Assembly (NCBI RefSeq): GCF_032878875.1
Contig: NZ_CP118157.1
Location: forward strand, 2,914,001 to 2,978,000
From: Microbacterium sp. AB
Lineage (GTDB): Bacteria; Actinomycetota; Actinomycetes; Actinomycetales; Microbacteriaceae
Direction of reading: 5' to 3'
Length of the DNA stretch: 64,000 nucleotides
In this document: positions 16,849-24,847 of the stretch, piece after piece
Layout of the letters: each line of letters begins with the position of its first letter
Position numbering within the stretch: the stretch's first letter is position 1
The notes under the pieces: generated by a model
Told to the model about the DNA's origin: nothing
What the model saw: only the letters and a program-made list of their open reading frames with translations
Databases searched by the model: none
Position numbers and translations under genes: made by a program

Positions 16849-17748
16849 ATGCTGTATTCCCAGACCCCGGCGCACGAGAAGCGCCGCCTGTTCCGCGAGC
16901 GGCTCGGCTCCGGCGAGCTCCTCCGATTCCCCGGCGCGTTCAACCCGCTGTCGGCCACGCTCATCGAGCGCAAGGGCTTCGACGGCGTCTACATCTCGGG
17001 AGCCGTGCTCTCGGCCGACCTGGGGCTCCCCGACATCGGACTGACGACCCTCACCGAGGTGGCCCAGCGCGCCGCGCAGATCGCCCGGGTAACGGAGCTC
17101 CCCGCGATCGTCGACGCCGACACGGGGTTCGGCGAGCCGATGAACGTGGCGCGCACCGTCCAGACCCTCGAGGACGCGGGCCTCGCCGGCGCGCACATCG
17201 AGGACCAGGTCAACCCCAAGCGCTGCGGCCACCTCGACGGCAAAGAGGTCGTCGACGAGCACACGGCCCTGCGGCGCATCCGCGCCGCGGTCGACGCACG
17301 ACGCGACGCGGACTTCCTCATCATGGCGCGCACCGACATCCGTGCGATCGACGGCCTCGACGCCGCGGTCGATCGGGCCAGGGCGCTCGTCGACGCGGGG
17401 GCCGACGCGGTCTTCCCCGAGGCGATGAGGGACCTCTCGGAGTTCGAGAGGGTGGCGAGCGCGCTCGACGTGCCGGTGCTGGCGAACATGACGGAGTTCG
17501 GCAAGAGCGACCTCTTCACGGTCGACCAGCTGCGGGACGCCGGCGTCCGGATGGTCATCTGGCCCGTCTCGCTGCTGCGGATGGCGATGGGCGCCGCCGG
17601 GCGCGCGCTCGACACGCTCGTCGACGAGGGCGCGCTGGGGTCGCGGCTCGGCGAGATGCAGCACCGCGCCGACCTCTACGACCTCATCGACTATCAGGGG
17701 TACGACAGGTTCGACGCCGGGATCTTCGACGTCGAGATCCCGAGGTAG
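16849..17748 (+). CDS. prpB: 2-methylisocitrate lyase
   Basis: A 299-residue member of the isocitrate lyase/PEP mutase superfamily, cleaving 2-methylisocitrate to pyruvate and succinate. The active-site motif KRCGHLDGK (catalytic Cys) is intact, preceded by the metal and substrate loop IVDADTGFGE and AHIEDQVNPK. Further markers are IMARTDIRAIDGLDAAVDRA and DAVFPEA. The start is the ATG with GGAAGGA about 8 bases upstream, which matches family length; an in-frame ATG 24 bases earlier lacks a site. It is the third gene of the prp operon. Confidence 0.94.
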   Translation: MLYSQTPAHEKRRLFRERLGSGELLRFPGAFNPLSATLIERKGFDGVYISGAVLSADLGLPDIGLTTLTEVAQRAAQIARVTELPAIVDADTGFGEPMNVARTVQTLEDAGLAGAHIEDQVNPKRCGHLDGKEVVDEHTALRRIRAAVDARRDADFLIMARTDIRAIDGLDAAVDRARALVDAGADAVFPEAMRDLSEFERVASALDVPVLANMTEFGKSDLFTVDQLRDAGVRMVIWPVSLLRMAMGAAGRALDTLVDEGALGSRLGEMQHRADLYDLIDYQGYDRFDAGIFDVEIPR

Positions 17749-17786
17749 CGGGCCCGGCGCCCGTGACGCAGCAAAGGAGCGCGATC

Positions 17787-18971
17787 ATGACGGATGACAT
17801 CAGGAAGGGCCTCGCGGGGGTCGTCGTCGACGAGACGGCCGTGTCGAAGGTCGATCCCGAGACGAACAGCCTGCTGTACCGCGGATACCCCGTGCAGGAG
17901 CTCGCGGCGACGCAGCCGTTCGAGGCGGTCGCGCACCTCCTCTGGCACGGGGAGCTGCCGGGCGACGACGAGCTCGCCGCGCTGCGGGAGGAGGAGCGAC
18001 GGCATCGCGCGCTCGCGCCCGAGGTGAAGGCCGTCGTCGACCTGCTGCCGGCGACGGCGCATCCGATGGACGAGATCCGCACCGCCGTCAGCGCGGTCGG
18101 CGCGCACGAGCTGAGCGACGGCGGCTCCGTGCTCGACGCCGGCGGAAGCGCGGAGGAGAACCTCGCCCGCGGCCTGCGGCTCTTCGCCGCGCTTCCCGCG
18201 GTCGTCGCATACGGGCAGCGGCGCCGTCGGGGACTCGACGCCGTCCCGCCGCGCGACGACCTCGGCTACGCGGCGAACTTCCTCTGGATGGCGTTCGGCG
18301 AGGAGGCCGACCCGGTCGTCGTGGACGCGTTCAACCGGTCGCTGATCCTCTACGCCGAGCACTCCTTCAACGCCTCGACGTTCGCGGCGCGCGTCGTGAC
18401 GTCGACGCTCAGCGATCTCTACTCCGCCGTCACGGCCGCGATCGGAGCGCTCAAGGGCCCGCTCCACGGCGGCGCGAACGAGGCGGTGCTGCACGTCTTC
18501 CGGGAGATCGGCGCCGCGGAGAACGTCGGGCCGTGGCTCGACGAGGCCCTCGCGTCGAAGCGCAAGGTCATGGGCTTCGGTCACCGCGTCTACACGCGCG
18601 GCGACTCGCGCGTCCCGACCATGAGGGCGGCGCTGGAGTCCCTCGTCGCGCACTACGACCGTCCCGACGTCCTCGACCTCTACACGACCCTCGAGGACGA
18701 GTTCGTCCGGCGCAAGGGCATCTCCCCGAACCTCGACTATCCGTCGGGCCCGGCCTACGACCTCATCGGCTTCGACACCGTCACCTTCACGCCGATCTTC
18801 GTCGCCGCCCGCGTCACCGGGTGGACGGCGCACATCCTCGAGCAGGCGGCCTCCAACGCGCTCATCCGCCCGCTCTCCGCCTACGTCGGGCCCGGCGAGC
18901 GGCACGTCGCCGGATCCGTGCCGGACGAGGCCGAGCGCGCCGCGGCGCAGCGGCCGGAGGAGGCCGGGTAG
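17787..18971 (+). CDS. prpC: 2-methylcitrate synthase / citrate synthase
   Basis: A 394-residue citrate synthase-fold enzyme joining propionyl-CoA and oxaloacetate to 2-methylcitrate. The active-site regions are ALKGPLHGGANEAVL (first His), GFGHRVYTRGDSR (second His and substrate Arg) and YPSGPAYDLIGFDTVTFTPIF (near the catalytic Asp). The short N-terminus (KGLAGVVVDETAVSKVDPE, SLLYRGYPVQELA) is typical of the PrpC/Bacillus-type group. The ATG follows AAAGGAG by about 9 bases. It ends the operon; some such enzymes also accept acetyl-CoA, so it may be bifunctional. Confidence 0.93.
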   Translation: MTDDIRKGLAGVVVDETAVSKVDPETNSLLYRGYPVQELAATQPFEAVAHLLWHGELPGDDELAALREEERRHRALAPEVKAVVDLLPATAHPMDEIRTAVSAVGAHELSDGGSVLDAGGSAEENLARGLRLFAALPAVVAYGQRRRRGLDAVPPRDDLGYAANFLWMAFGEEADPVVVDAFNRSLILYAEHSFNASTFAARVVTSTLSDLYSAVTAAIGALKGPLHGGANEAVLHVFREIGAAENVGPWLDEALASKRKVMGFGHRVYTRGDSRVPTMRAALESLVAHYDRPDVLDLYTTLEDEFVRRKGISPNLDYPSGPAYDLIGFDTVTFTPIFVAARVTGWTAHILEQAASNALIRPLSAYVGPGERHVAGSVPDEAERAAAQRPEEAG

Positions 18972-19021
18972 GGCCGCGGGCACGGCACCGCCGCCCTCGC
19001 CCGCGGAAGGCGGAGACCACC

Positions 19022-19075
19022 GCAGGAGGACGACGCCACGCGGATCGCCCTCCCCTTCCCCCTTCGTCCTCCTGC
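19022..19075. promoter_or_regulatory. Perfect 12-base inverted repeat between prpC and thiolase
   Basis: GCAGGAGGACGA (19022-19033) and TCGTCCTCCTGC (19064-19075) are exact reverse complements separated by 30 bases, in the 120-base gap after prpC. There is no T-run, so it is not a textbook intrinsic terminator. It could be a factor-assisted terminator for the prp operon or an mRNA structure upstream of the thiolase start, 16 bases away. Confidence 0.4.
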
Positions 19076-19091
19076 CGGCGAGAATGGGCGG

Positions 19092-20279
19092 ATGGGAACG
19101 AGCGAGAGAATCGTGATCGTGTCGGGCGCGCGGACGCCCGTCGGAAGCTTCGCCGGTGCGTTCAAGGACACCGACGCGCATCTGCTCGGCGCCGCCGCCG
19201 TCTCGGAGGCCCTGCGGCGCGCCGAGGTGCGAGCGGACGAGGTCGGCGAGGTCGTGATGGGCTGCGTCGGGCAGTACGGCGCGGACGCGTACAACGCGCG
19301 TCGCGTGGCGCTGGCCGCGGATCTCCCGGACCGCGTCCCGGCGCTCACGGTCAACCGGCTGTGCGGCTCGGGGCTGCAGGCGATCTGGTCGGGCGCGCAG
19401 GAACTGCTGTGGGGCGGTGTCGACGTCGTCGTCGCGGGCGGCGACGAGAGCATGTCGCGCACGCCCTTCCTCGACTACGGCAGCCGAGGGAACGCGCGCC
19501 TCGGCGACCGCGCGCTGCTCGACGGCACGGTCGCGCTCCTGACCGATCCGTTCAGCGGCCGGCACATGGGCGTGACCGCCGAGAACGTCGCGCGGCGCTA
19601 CGGCGTCTCCCGCGAGGACCAGGACGCGTTCGCGGTCGAGAGCCAGCGACGTGCGTCGACGGAGGCCGCGCGCGCCGCGTTCGCGGAGGAGATCGTCGCC
19701 GTCACGACCGCGGGGCGCACGCCCGTGGAGGTCTCGTCGGACGAGCATCCGCGCCCGGGCACGACGATCGAGGCGCTCGCGCGGCTGCGTCCGGTGTTCG
19801 AGCAGGACGGCACCGTGACGGCGGGAAACGCGTCGGGCGTCAACGACGGCGCGGCGGCGACCGTGCTCATGCGGGAGTCGGATGCGCGTGCGCGCGGTGT
19901 CGCGGGGCTTGCGACGATCGAGGCGGTCACGACCGCGGCGATGGAGCCCGGCCTCATGGGCTACGCGCCCACGCTCGCCCTCTCTCGGCTCTTCGAGCGC
20001 ACGGGTCTCTCGCCGCAGGACGTCGACGTCGTGGAGCTCAACGAGGCGTTCGCGGCGCAGGCCGTCGCCGTCGTCCGCGACTCGGGCCTGGATCCCGAGA
20101 GGACCAATCCGTACGGCGGCGCCATCGCGCTGGGGCATCCCGTCGGCGCGACGGGCGCCATCCTCGCCGTCCGCGCCGCACTCGACCTGCGCCGCCGCGA
20201 CCTCGAGCATGCCGTCGTGACGCTCTGCATCGGCGGAGGCCAGGCGATCGCCGCGCTGCTGCGCCGCTGGGAGGGCTGA
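19092..20279 (+). CDS. Acetyl-CoA C-acetyltransferase (thiolase)
   Basis: A 395-residue thiolase that condenses two acetyl-CoA or cleaves 3-ketoacyl-CoA. All catalytic elements are present: nucleophile Cys91 in NRLCGSG, NEAFAAQ, His349 in GHPVGATGA and the proton-donor Cys379 in CIGGGQ. It has no dehydrogenase/hydratase partner next to it, so whether it acts in beta-oxidation, acetoacetate metabolism or synthesis cannot be decided. The adjacent methylcitrate operon would consume propionyl-CoA released by such an enzyme, a plausible but unproven link. The gene has its own 120-base upstream gap and may be transcribed separately. Confidence 0.92.
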   Translation: MGTSERIVIVSGARTPVGSFAGAFKDTDAHLLGAAAVSEALRRAEVRADEVGEVVMGCVGQYGADAYNARRVALAADLPDRVPALTVNRLCGSGLQAIWSGAQELLWGGVDVVVAGGDESMSRTPFLDYGSRGNARLGDRALLDGTVALLTDPFSGRHMGVTAENVARRYGVSREDQDAFAVESQRRASTEAARAAFAEEIVAVTTAGRTPVEVSSDEHPRPGTTIEALARLRPVFEQDGTVTAGNASGVNDGAAATVLMRESDARARGVAGLATIEAVTTAAMEPGLMGYAPTLALSRLFERTGLSPQDVDVVELNEAFAAQAVAVVRDSGLDPERTNPYGGAIALGHPVGATGAILAVRAALDLRRRDLEHAVVTLCIGGGQAIAALLRRWEG

Positions 20280-20286
20280 GCGCCGC

Positions 20287-20865
20287 TCAGATCGTGAAGG
20301 AGGACTCGTCCGTCTCATGCAGGTGCCGGTACTCGCCCTTGTAGAAGAGCAGCGGGGCGCCGGCGTCCCCGTCCTCGGGACCGAGCTCCGTGACCCGGCC
20401 GACGACGATCCAGTGGTCTCCCGCGTCGTACTCCGCCCACAGCTCGGTGTCGATCCACAGGAGGACGCCCGCGATCACCGGGTCTCCCGACGTCGCGGGG
20501 CTCCAGTCGACGCCGGCCCACTTGTCGGTCCCCTTGCGGGCGAACTGGCTGGAGACCGAGATCTGGTCGCTGGCGAGCACGTTGACGGCGAAGCGGCCCG
20601 TCTCTCTGATGCGCGGATACGTCGTCGAGCTCTTCATGACGCTGAAGGACACGAGCGGCGGATCGACCGAGACGCTGTAGAACGACTGGCAGGTGAAGCC
20701 GATCGGCTCGTGCCCGTCGTGGCCCGTGACGATCGTGATGCCTGACGCATAGTGGCCGAGCGCGTTCCGGAAGCGACGCGGGTCGAGCGCGGGCACGACG
20801 GGCTCCGGCGCCGATTCGGATGCGGCGTTCTCTGCGGCGACGGCCTGGAGGGCGGTGTCGGACAA
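20287..20865 (-). CDS. Flavin reductase family protein (FMN-binding split barrel)
   Basis: A 192-residue flavin reductase-like protein: a disordered Ala/Glu/Pro N-terminus, then RRFRNALGHYASGITIVTG, PIGFTCQSFYSVSVDPPLVSFSV and RFAVNVLASDQISVSSQFA, the usual flavin-binding barrel. It would reduce FMN or FAD with NAD(P)H for a partner monooxygenase. A TTG start is proposed because GAGGAGG lies 7 bases upstream; the GTG 36 bases further upstream would overlap the previous gene by 8 bases and has no Shine-Dalgarno sequence. It follows an FMN reductase of a different fold, so the pair probably forms one operon. Confidence 0.85.
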   Translation of the reverse strand: MSDTALQAVAAENAASESAPEPVVPALDPRRFRNALGHYASGITIVTGHDGHEPIGFTCQSFYSVSVDPPLVSFSVMKSSTTYPRIRETGRFAVNVLASDQISVSSQFARKGTDKWAGVDWSPATSGDPVIAGVLLWIDTELWAEYDAGDHWIVVGRVTELGPEDGDAGAPLLFYKGEYRHLHETDESSFTI

Positions 20866-20893
20866 GGTGTTCCTCCTCGGGATGGACGAGCGG

Positions 20894-21427
20894 TCAGACA
20901 CGGGCGGCGGATGCGGCGGCGGAGACCTTCGCGAGGCCTGCGAGGTTCGCGGCGTACTCCGCGGCGGCCGCCTCGACGACCTCGTCGAGCTGCTCCAGCT
21001 GGCTCAGCGCGAGGTAGAAGCCGCGGCCGGGGACCGCCGCGCCGAGCTCGGCCAGCAACGGCGACAGCGTGAACGTGGGACCGAGCGCATGGGTGAAGTC
21101 GGCCCCCGTGTGCACGGGGATCGCCGTCACGCCCGCGAGCCCGTTCGCCGGGTACCGGTCGAGGAACGCCTTGAGCAGCCCCGTGTAGGTCGCCTTGTAC
21201 GTCGGCGACGCGAACACGACGAGGTCGGATTCGGCGACCGATGCGTTGAGCCCCGCGAGCTCGTCCGAAGGCCACGCGAAGATCTCGTCGACGTGGTCGG
21301 CGAGATCGATCACCTCCAGCTCGTACGAGCCGGGCGACAGGAGCTTCTCCACGAGCAGCTCCGCCACCCTGCGCGTGCGCGAGAGGGGTCTCGGGTTACC
21401 GACGACGACTGCGACTCTGAGCGACAT
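20894..21427 (-). CDS. NADPH-dependent FMN reductase (flavodoxin-like fold)
   Basis: A 177-residue flavodoxin-fold reductase. The phosphate-binding loop is VVVGNPRPLSRTRRVAELLV (about residues 7-26) and the flavin-facing motif is FASPTYKATYTGLLKAFLDR (about 72-91). This resembles SsuE/MsuE-type reductases that supply FMNH2 to two-component monooxygenases in organosulfur metabolism. It is first in a two-gene unit with a flavin reductase of the other fold. No monooxygenase gene is adjacent; the nearest one in the window is at 49.8 kb. Confidence 0.88.
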   Translation of the reverse strand: MSLRVAVVVGNPRPLSRTRRVAELLVEKLLSPGSYELEVIDLADHVDEIFAWPSDELAGLNASVAESDLVVFASPTYKATYTGLLKAFLDRYPANGLAGVTAIPVHTGADFTHALGPTFTLSPLLAELGAAVPGRGFYLALSQLEQLDEVVEAAAAEYAANLAGLAKVSAAASAARV

Positions 21428-21790
21428 CCGCTTCTCACTTCTCCTACCGAACGACGGGTGTTCGAGGAGTCACGAACCGCGGAGGGAACGTGGAGCCCGA
21501 GACTCCTCCACGCACCACCGAGATCTTGTGGCCCGGTGGGCCCGCAACGGCTTACGCTGCATCCCCGATTATGCGGGAACCGTATTACGTCGGCATTGCC
21601 GAGCCCGTTCTGTTTCGTACGGTTTCATTTCGCGACGGCGGATGTCGGGCACCGCTCGTTGTCGGAAATCGAAAGAATCGCGCGATTTAATCGCGGAACG
21701 CGAGGTGCGGCCGTGCGATGCGGGCGCATCCTGAAATCACCACCGACATCGGCGCCCCGTCCGGGGCCGCCCCACGACAAGGAGGAACCC
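21428..21790. promoter_or_regulatory. 363-base divergent intergenic region with unexplained structure
   Basis: It separates the FMN reductase (minus) from the 36-residue protein (plus) and must hold both promoters. Visible structure: exact 8-base arms GAGGAGTC (21464-21471) and GACTCCTC (21501-21508), and a perfect palindrome AATCGCGCGATT (21676-21687). The segment 21540-21690 is richer in A and T than the surroundings. No known riboswitch signature (FMN, SAM) was recognised, and no supported coding frame is present. An RBS AAGGAGG lies at its right end. Confidence 0.45.
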
Positions 21791-21901
21791 ATGAACGCTC
21801 CCGCCACCGCCCTCGAGTTCGACGCCGACGCGCTCGACTTCGCCGGAGTCCCGGCGTGGTTCGACCGCCATCCGTCGCAGGCCGAGGGCGAAGACGACTG
21901 A
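21791..21901 (+). CDS. 36-residue micro-protein with C-terminal HPSQAEGE motif
   Basis: The frame reads ATG to TGA with an excellent RBS (AAGGAGG, 6 bases upstream) and is followed 33 bases later by a 13-base-stem terminator, so it looks like a free-standing expressed gene. The peptide is acidic; its last 14 residues are WFDRHPSQAEGEDD. A second small gene at 29.7 kb carries HPSQAEGE twice, so the motif is the conserved part. There is no signal peptide or membrane segment. It could be a modified peptide precursor, a degradation or interaction tag, or a small regulator; none of these is proven. Confidence 0.65.
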   Translation: MNAPATALEFDADALDFAGVPAWFDRHPSQAEGEDD

Positions 21902-21933
21902 GCCGACCGCACCACTCCGCGACGCAGCGGCTC

Positions 21934-21963
21934 GATGCCCCCTCCGACGACGGAGGGGGCATC
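21934..21963. terminator. Strong hairpin terminator between micro-protein and galM
   Basis: A perfect 13-base stem (GATGCCCCCTCCG and its complement) closes a 4-base ACGA loop between two convergent genes. Only a short mixed tail follows, so termination may be moderate, but the position and stability suggest a bidirectional terminator. Confidence 0.75.
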
Positions 21964-21977
21964 CTCGTGTTCCGGCG

Positions 21978-22907
21978 TCAGACCGCCGCGATCGTCCAGG
22001 ATGCGACGTCCACGGTCTCACGGGGCTCGAGGACCACGAGGTCGGCGCCGGAGTTGAACGCGTCGGGCGGGCAGGTCATCGGCTCGACGGCGAGCCCCGC
22101 ACGATGACCCGGCTCGCCGGGCCGGTCGGCGGTGTGGATCTGCACCCACGGGCACCGGCCGTCCCACGACAGGCTCACCCCCGTGCCCGCGTCCGACACG
22201 AGCCGTGCGCTCGCGACTCCGGCCGTGTCCCTCGACAGGCCCGTGTACGCGTGGTCGATCTCGACCGGGCCGATCCGGCGCGACTCCCGGAAGTCGAAGC
22301 GCTCGGCGTCGTCGGACACCCGGCCGACGTGCGTCGGCGCGAGGCGGTCGTGGGTGACGTGCAGCACGGCGTCGGCCGGCAGCAGCAGCGTCCAGTCGTC
22401 GACGACGCCCGGGCCGGCGACGAGGTACGGGTGCGGGCCGGTGCCGAAGGGCGCCCGGGCGGCGCTCGCGTTCGACGCCGACACGGTCTGGGTCAGCCCG
22501 TTCTCGTCGAGCGCGAAGGCGGTCGTGACCGTCACGCGCCACGGATAGCCCTCCTGCGGCTGGATCGTCGCCGCGAGGACGACGTGCGCGGGGCCCTCGT
22601 CGAGGACCGCGAAGTCCGCCCAGGCGAGCAGGCCGTGCAGCGCGTGCCCGCGCGCCGGTTCGGTGAGCGCGAGCCGGTGCTCGACGCCGTCGAACGCGTA
22701 CCGCCCGTCGACCACGCGGTTCGGCCACGGGGCGAGCGTCGTGCCGCGATAGACCGGCCGCACCTCGTCGCTCGCGAAGGGCACGACGAGGTCGCGGCCC
22801 TCGAAGGTCAGCGAGCGCAGGGTCGCTCCCACGCTCGCGACGACCGCCTCGTAGCCGTCCGCGCGGAGGACGTGCTGGACGCCCGAGACGTCGATGGCCT
22901 GCGTCAT
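21978..22907 (-). CDS. galM: Aldose 1-epimerase
   Basis: A 309-residue galactose mutarotase-like protein interconverting alpha and beta anomers of aldoses. Family marks are TTLAPWPNRVVDGRYAFDG (about residues 55-73), the catalytic His in GHALHGLLAWADF, GPHPYLV, and a C-terminal glutamate region (LAVEPMTCPPDAF) that supplies the catalytic base. The ATG has GGGAGAA at a suitable distance. It is divergent from an SBP-family-5 ABC operon, which could import a sugar, but the link is positional only. Confidence 0.9.
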   Translation of the reverse strand: MTQAIDVSGVQHVLRADGYEAVVASVGATLRSLTFEGRDLVVPFASDEVRPVYRGTTLAPWPNRVVDGRYAFDGVEHRLALTEPARGHALHGLLAWADFAVLDEGPAHVVLAATIQPQEGYPWRVTVTTAFALDENGLTQTVSASNASAARAPFGTGPHPYLVAGPGVVDDWTLLLPADAVLHVTHDRLAPTHVGRVSDDAERFDFRESRRIGPVEIDHAYTGLSRDTAGVASARLVSDAGTGVSLSWDGRCPWVQIHTADRPGEPGHRAGLAVEPMTCPPDAFNSGADLVVLEPRETVDVASWTIAAV

Positions 22908-23201
22908 GTCGTGTTCTCCCTCTGCTCCATGCCCGCCATCCCGTGCGACGAGCCCGTCTGCCAGTATGTCCGGCTCCGGGCGCGCGCCGCATCCGCCGCA
23001 GACGGGAGGACGACCCGGCGACACGGGGCCGCCGCGCAACACGGAGCGTAACGCCGGTTCACAGATCGGCACGATGCGCAACGCGACGGGGACCGTGACG
23101 TGCTCGGCGATATCGTCGGAGCTCGCCGCGGACCGGATCGCACCCCTCCCGCGGCGGGTCCCGATCACAGCCCGCGCCCCTCTCCTCCCCCGGAGCGAAA
23201 G

Positions 23202-24830
23202 ATGAACAGACAGCGTCGCACGACGCCCCTGCGCCTCGCGGCTCTCGTCGCCGCATCCGCCCTCCTCCTCACCGGATGCTCGGGCGGGGCCGACCCGGCC
23301 GAGTCGTCCGCGTCCGGCGAGGAGATCGAGTACGGCGGGACGCTCCGCGTCGGCTTCGGCGGCGAGGACGTCGCCAACTACGACCCGCAGCAGCGTCCGC
23401 AGCTGTTCCCCCGCACCGTGTCGCGTCAGATCACCGACACCCTCACGGAGCAGGATCCGGAGACCGGCGAGATCCTGCCGTGGCTCGCGGAGTCGTGGGA
23501 GATCAACGACGACGTCACGGAGTTCACGTTCCATCTCAAGGAGGGGGTGACGTTCTCCGACGGCACGCCCTTCGACGCGGAGATCGTGAAGGCGAACTTC
23601 GACCGCGTCGTCGAGATCGGCTCGCTGGCGTTCATCGCCGGCAGCTACTTCCGCGGATACGTCGGCAGCGAGGTCGTCGACGAGCACACGGTCACGGCGA
23701 CCTTCGACTCCCCCAACGCCCAGTTCCTCCAGGCGACGTCCACGCAGTCTCTCGGGATCATCGGGCAGGCGTCGATCGATCTCGCCCCGGAGGAGGTCGC
23801 CGCGGGCGACGTGATCGGCACGGGGCCCTTCGTCGTCGAGTCGTACGAGCCGGAGAACAGGCTCGTGCTCGCGGCGCGCGAGGACTACGCCTGGCCGTCG
23901 CCGCTCTACGAGAACCCGGGCAGGCCGTACTACGACACCGTCGAGATCTCGTTCATCCCCGATCCGACGACCCTCTCGGGCTCCGTGACCTCCGGCCAGC
24001 TCGACTACGCGTACATCCTCGACGCATCGACGACGAGCACCGTCGAGAGCAGCGGCGCGACGCTCGTCAGCACGCCGATGCCCGCCATCTCCATCCCGCT
24101 CGTGCCCCTGCTGCACCGCGACGTGTTCGCCGAGGAGAACGTCCGCCGGGCGCTCGGCTACGCGACCGACCGCCAGGCCATCGTCGACACCGTGTTCCAG
24201 GGCGCGTACACGCCCGCGACGGGTGTGCTCACGACGACCAACCCCGGGTACGTCGACCTCTCGGACGAGCTCGTGTACGACGTCGACGTCGCGAACCAGA
24301 TCCTCGACGAGTCGTCGTTCTCGACCGTCGGAGACGACGGGATCCGCGTGAACGGGGACGGCGAGCCGCTCGCGATCACGATCCAGTACACGGGCGCCGG
24401 CACGACGGAGACACTGCTCCAGCTCGTGCAGCAGCAGTGGAACCAGGTCGGCATCGACTTCCGGCTCGAGCCGGTCGCCGACCTGTCGGAGTACAGCATT
24501 CACGACTACCCGTTCGACATCACGACGTGGTCGCAGACGCGCGCCGATCCCGACGTTCTCCGCATCGTCTACAGCTCGTTCTACGAGAACCAGTCGTTCC
24601 TCTTCACGAACCCCGACGAGGAGCTCGACGCGGCCCTGAACGTCCTGCAGACGACGGTCGACGCCGACGAGCGGCTCGAGGCGTCCCGCGCGGTGCAGGA
24701 GATCATCCTGGAGCGCGGGTACTCCGTGCCCCTCTACGACCTCATCCAGTACTCGGCCGCCGCGCCGGGCATCGAGGGCGCGCACACCGACATCGAGGGC
24801 AAGCCGCTTCTCGTCGACGTGCACCCGTAG
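23202..24830 (+). CDS. ABC transporter substrate-binding lipoprotein, family 5 (first importer)
   Basis: A 542-residue SBP_bac_5 (DppA/OppA-like) lipoprotein. The signal peptide ends in LTGC with Cys26. The mature protein starts with YGGTLRVGF and contains LAESWEINDDVTEFTFHLKE and FSDGTPFDAEIVKANFDR, the family entry motif, then NVRRALGYATDRQAIVD. These proteins bind oligopeptides, nickel, opines or oligosaccharides. The substrate cannot be deduced; galM lies opposite and no peptidase is nearby. It is first in an operon of SBP, two permeases and a double ATPase. The ATG is preceded by GGAGCGAAAG; the 294-base gap upstream holds no other gene. Confidence 0.92.
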   Translation: MNRQRRTTPLRLAALVAASALLLTGCSGGADPAESSASGEEIEYGGTLRVGFGGEDVANYDPQQRPQLFPRTVSRQITDTLTEQDPETGEILPWLAESWEINDDVTEFTFHLKEGVTFSDGTPFDAEIVKANFDRVVEIGSLAFIAGSYFRGYVGSEVVDEHTVTATFDSPNAQFLQATSTQSLGIIGQASIDLAPEEVAAGDVIGTGPFVVESYEPENRLVLAAREDYAWPSPLYENPGRPYYDTVEISFIPDPTTLSGSVTSGQLDYAYILDASTTSTVESSGATLVSTPMPAISIPLVPLLHRDVFAEENVRRALGYATDRQAIVDTVFQGAYTPATGVLTTTNPGYVDLSDELVYDVDVANQILDESSFSTVGDDGIRVNGDGEPLAITIQYTGAGTTETLLQLVQQQWNQVGIDFRLEPVADLSEYSIHDYPFDITTWSQTRADPDVLRIVYSSFYENQSFLFTNPDEELDAALNVLQTTVDADERLEASRAVQEIILERGYSVPLYDLIQYSAAAPGIEGAHTDIEGKPLLVDVHP

Positions 24831-24847
24831 GGCGGCGACCGCCGTTC

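Noticed and set aside
21428..21790. An FMN or SAM riboswitch upstream of the FMN reductase.
   Set aside because: None of the conserved core sequences of those riboswitches could be found on either strand.
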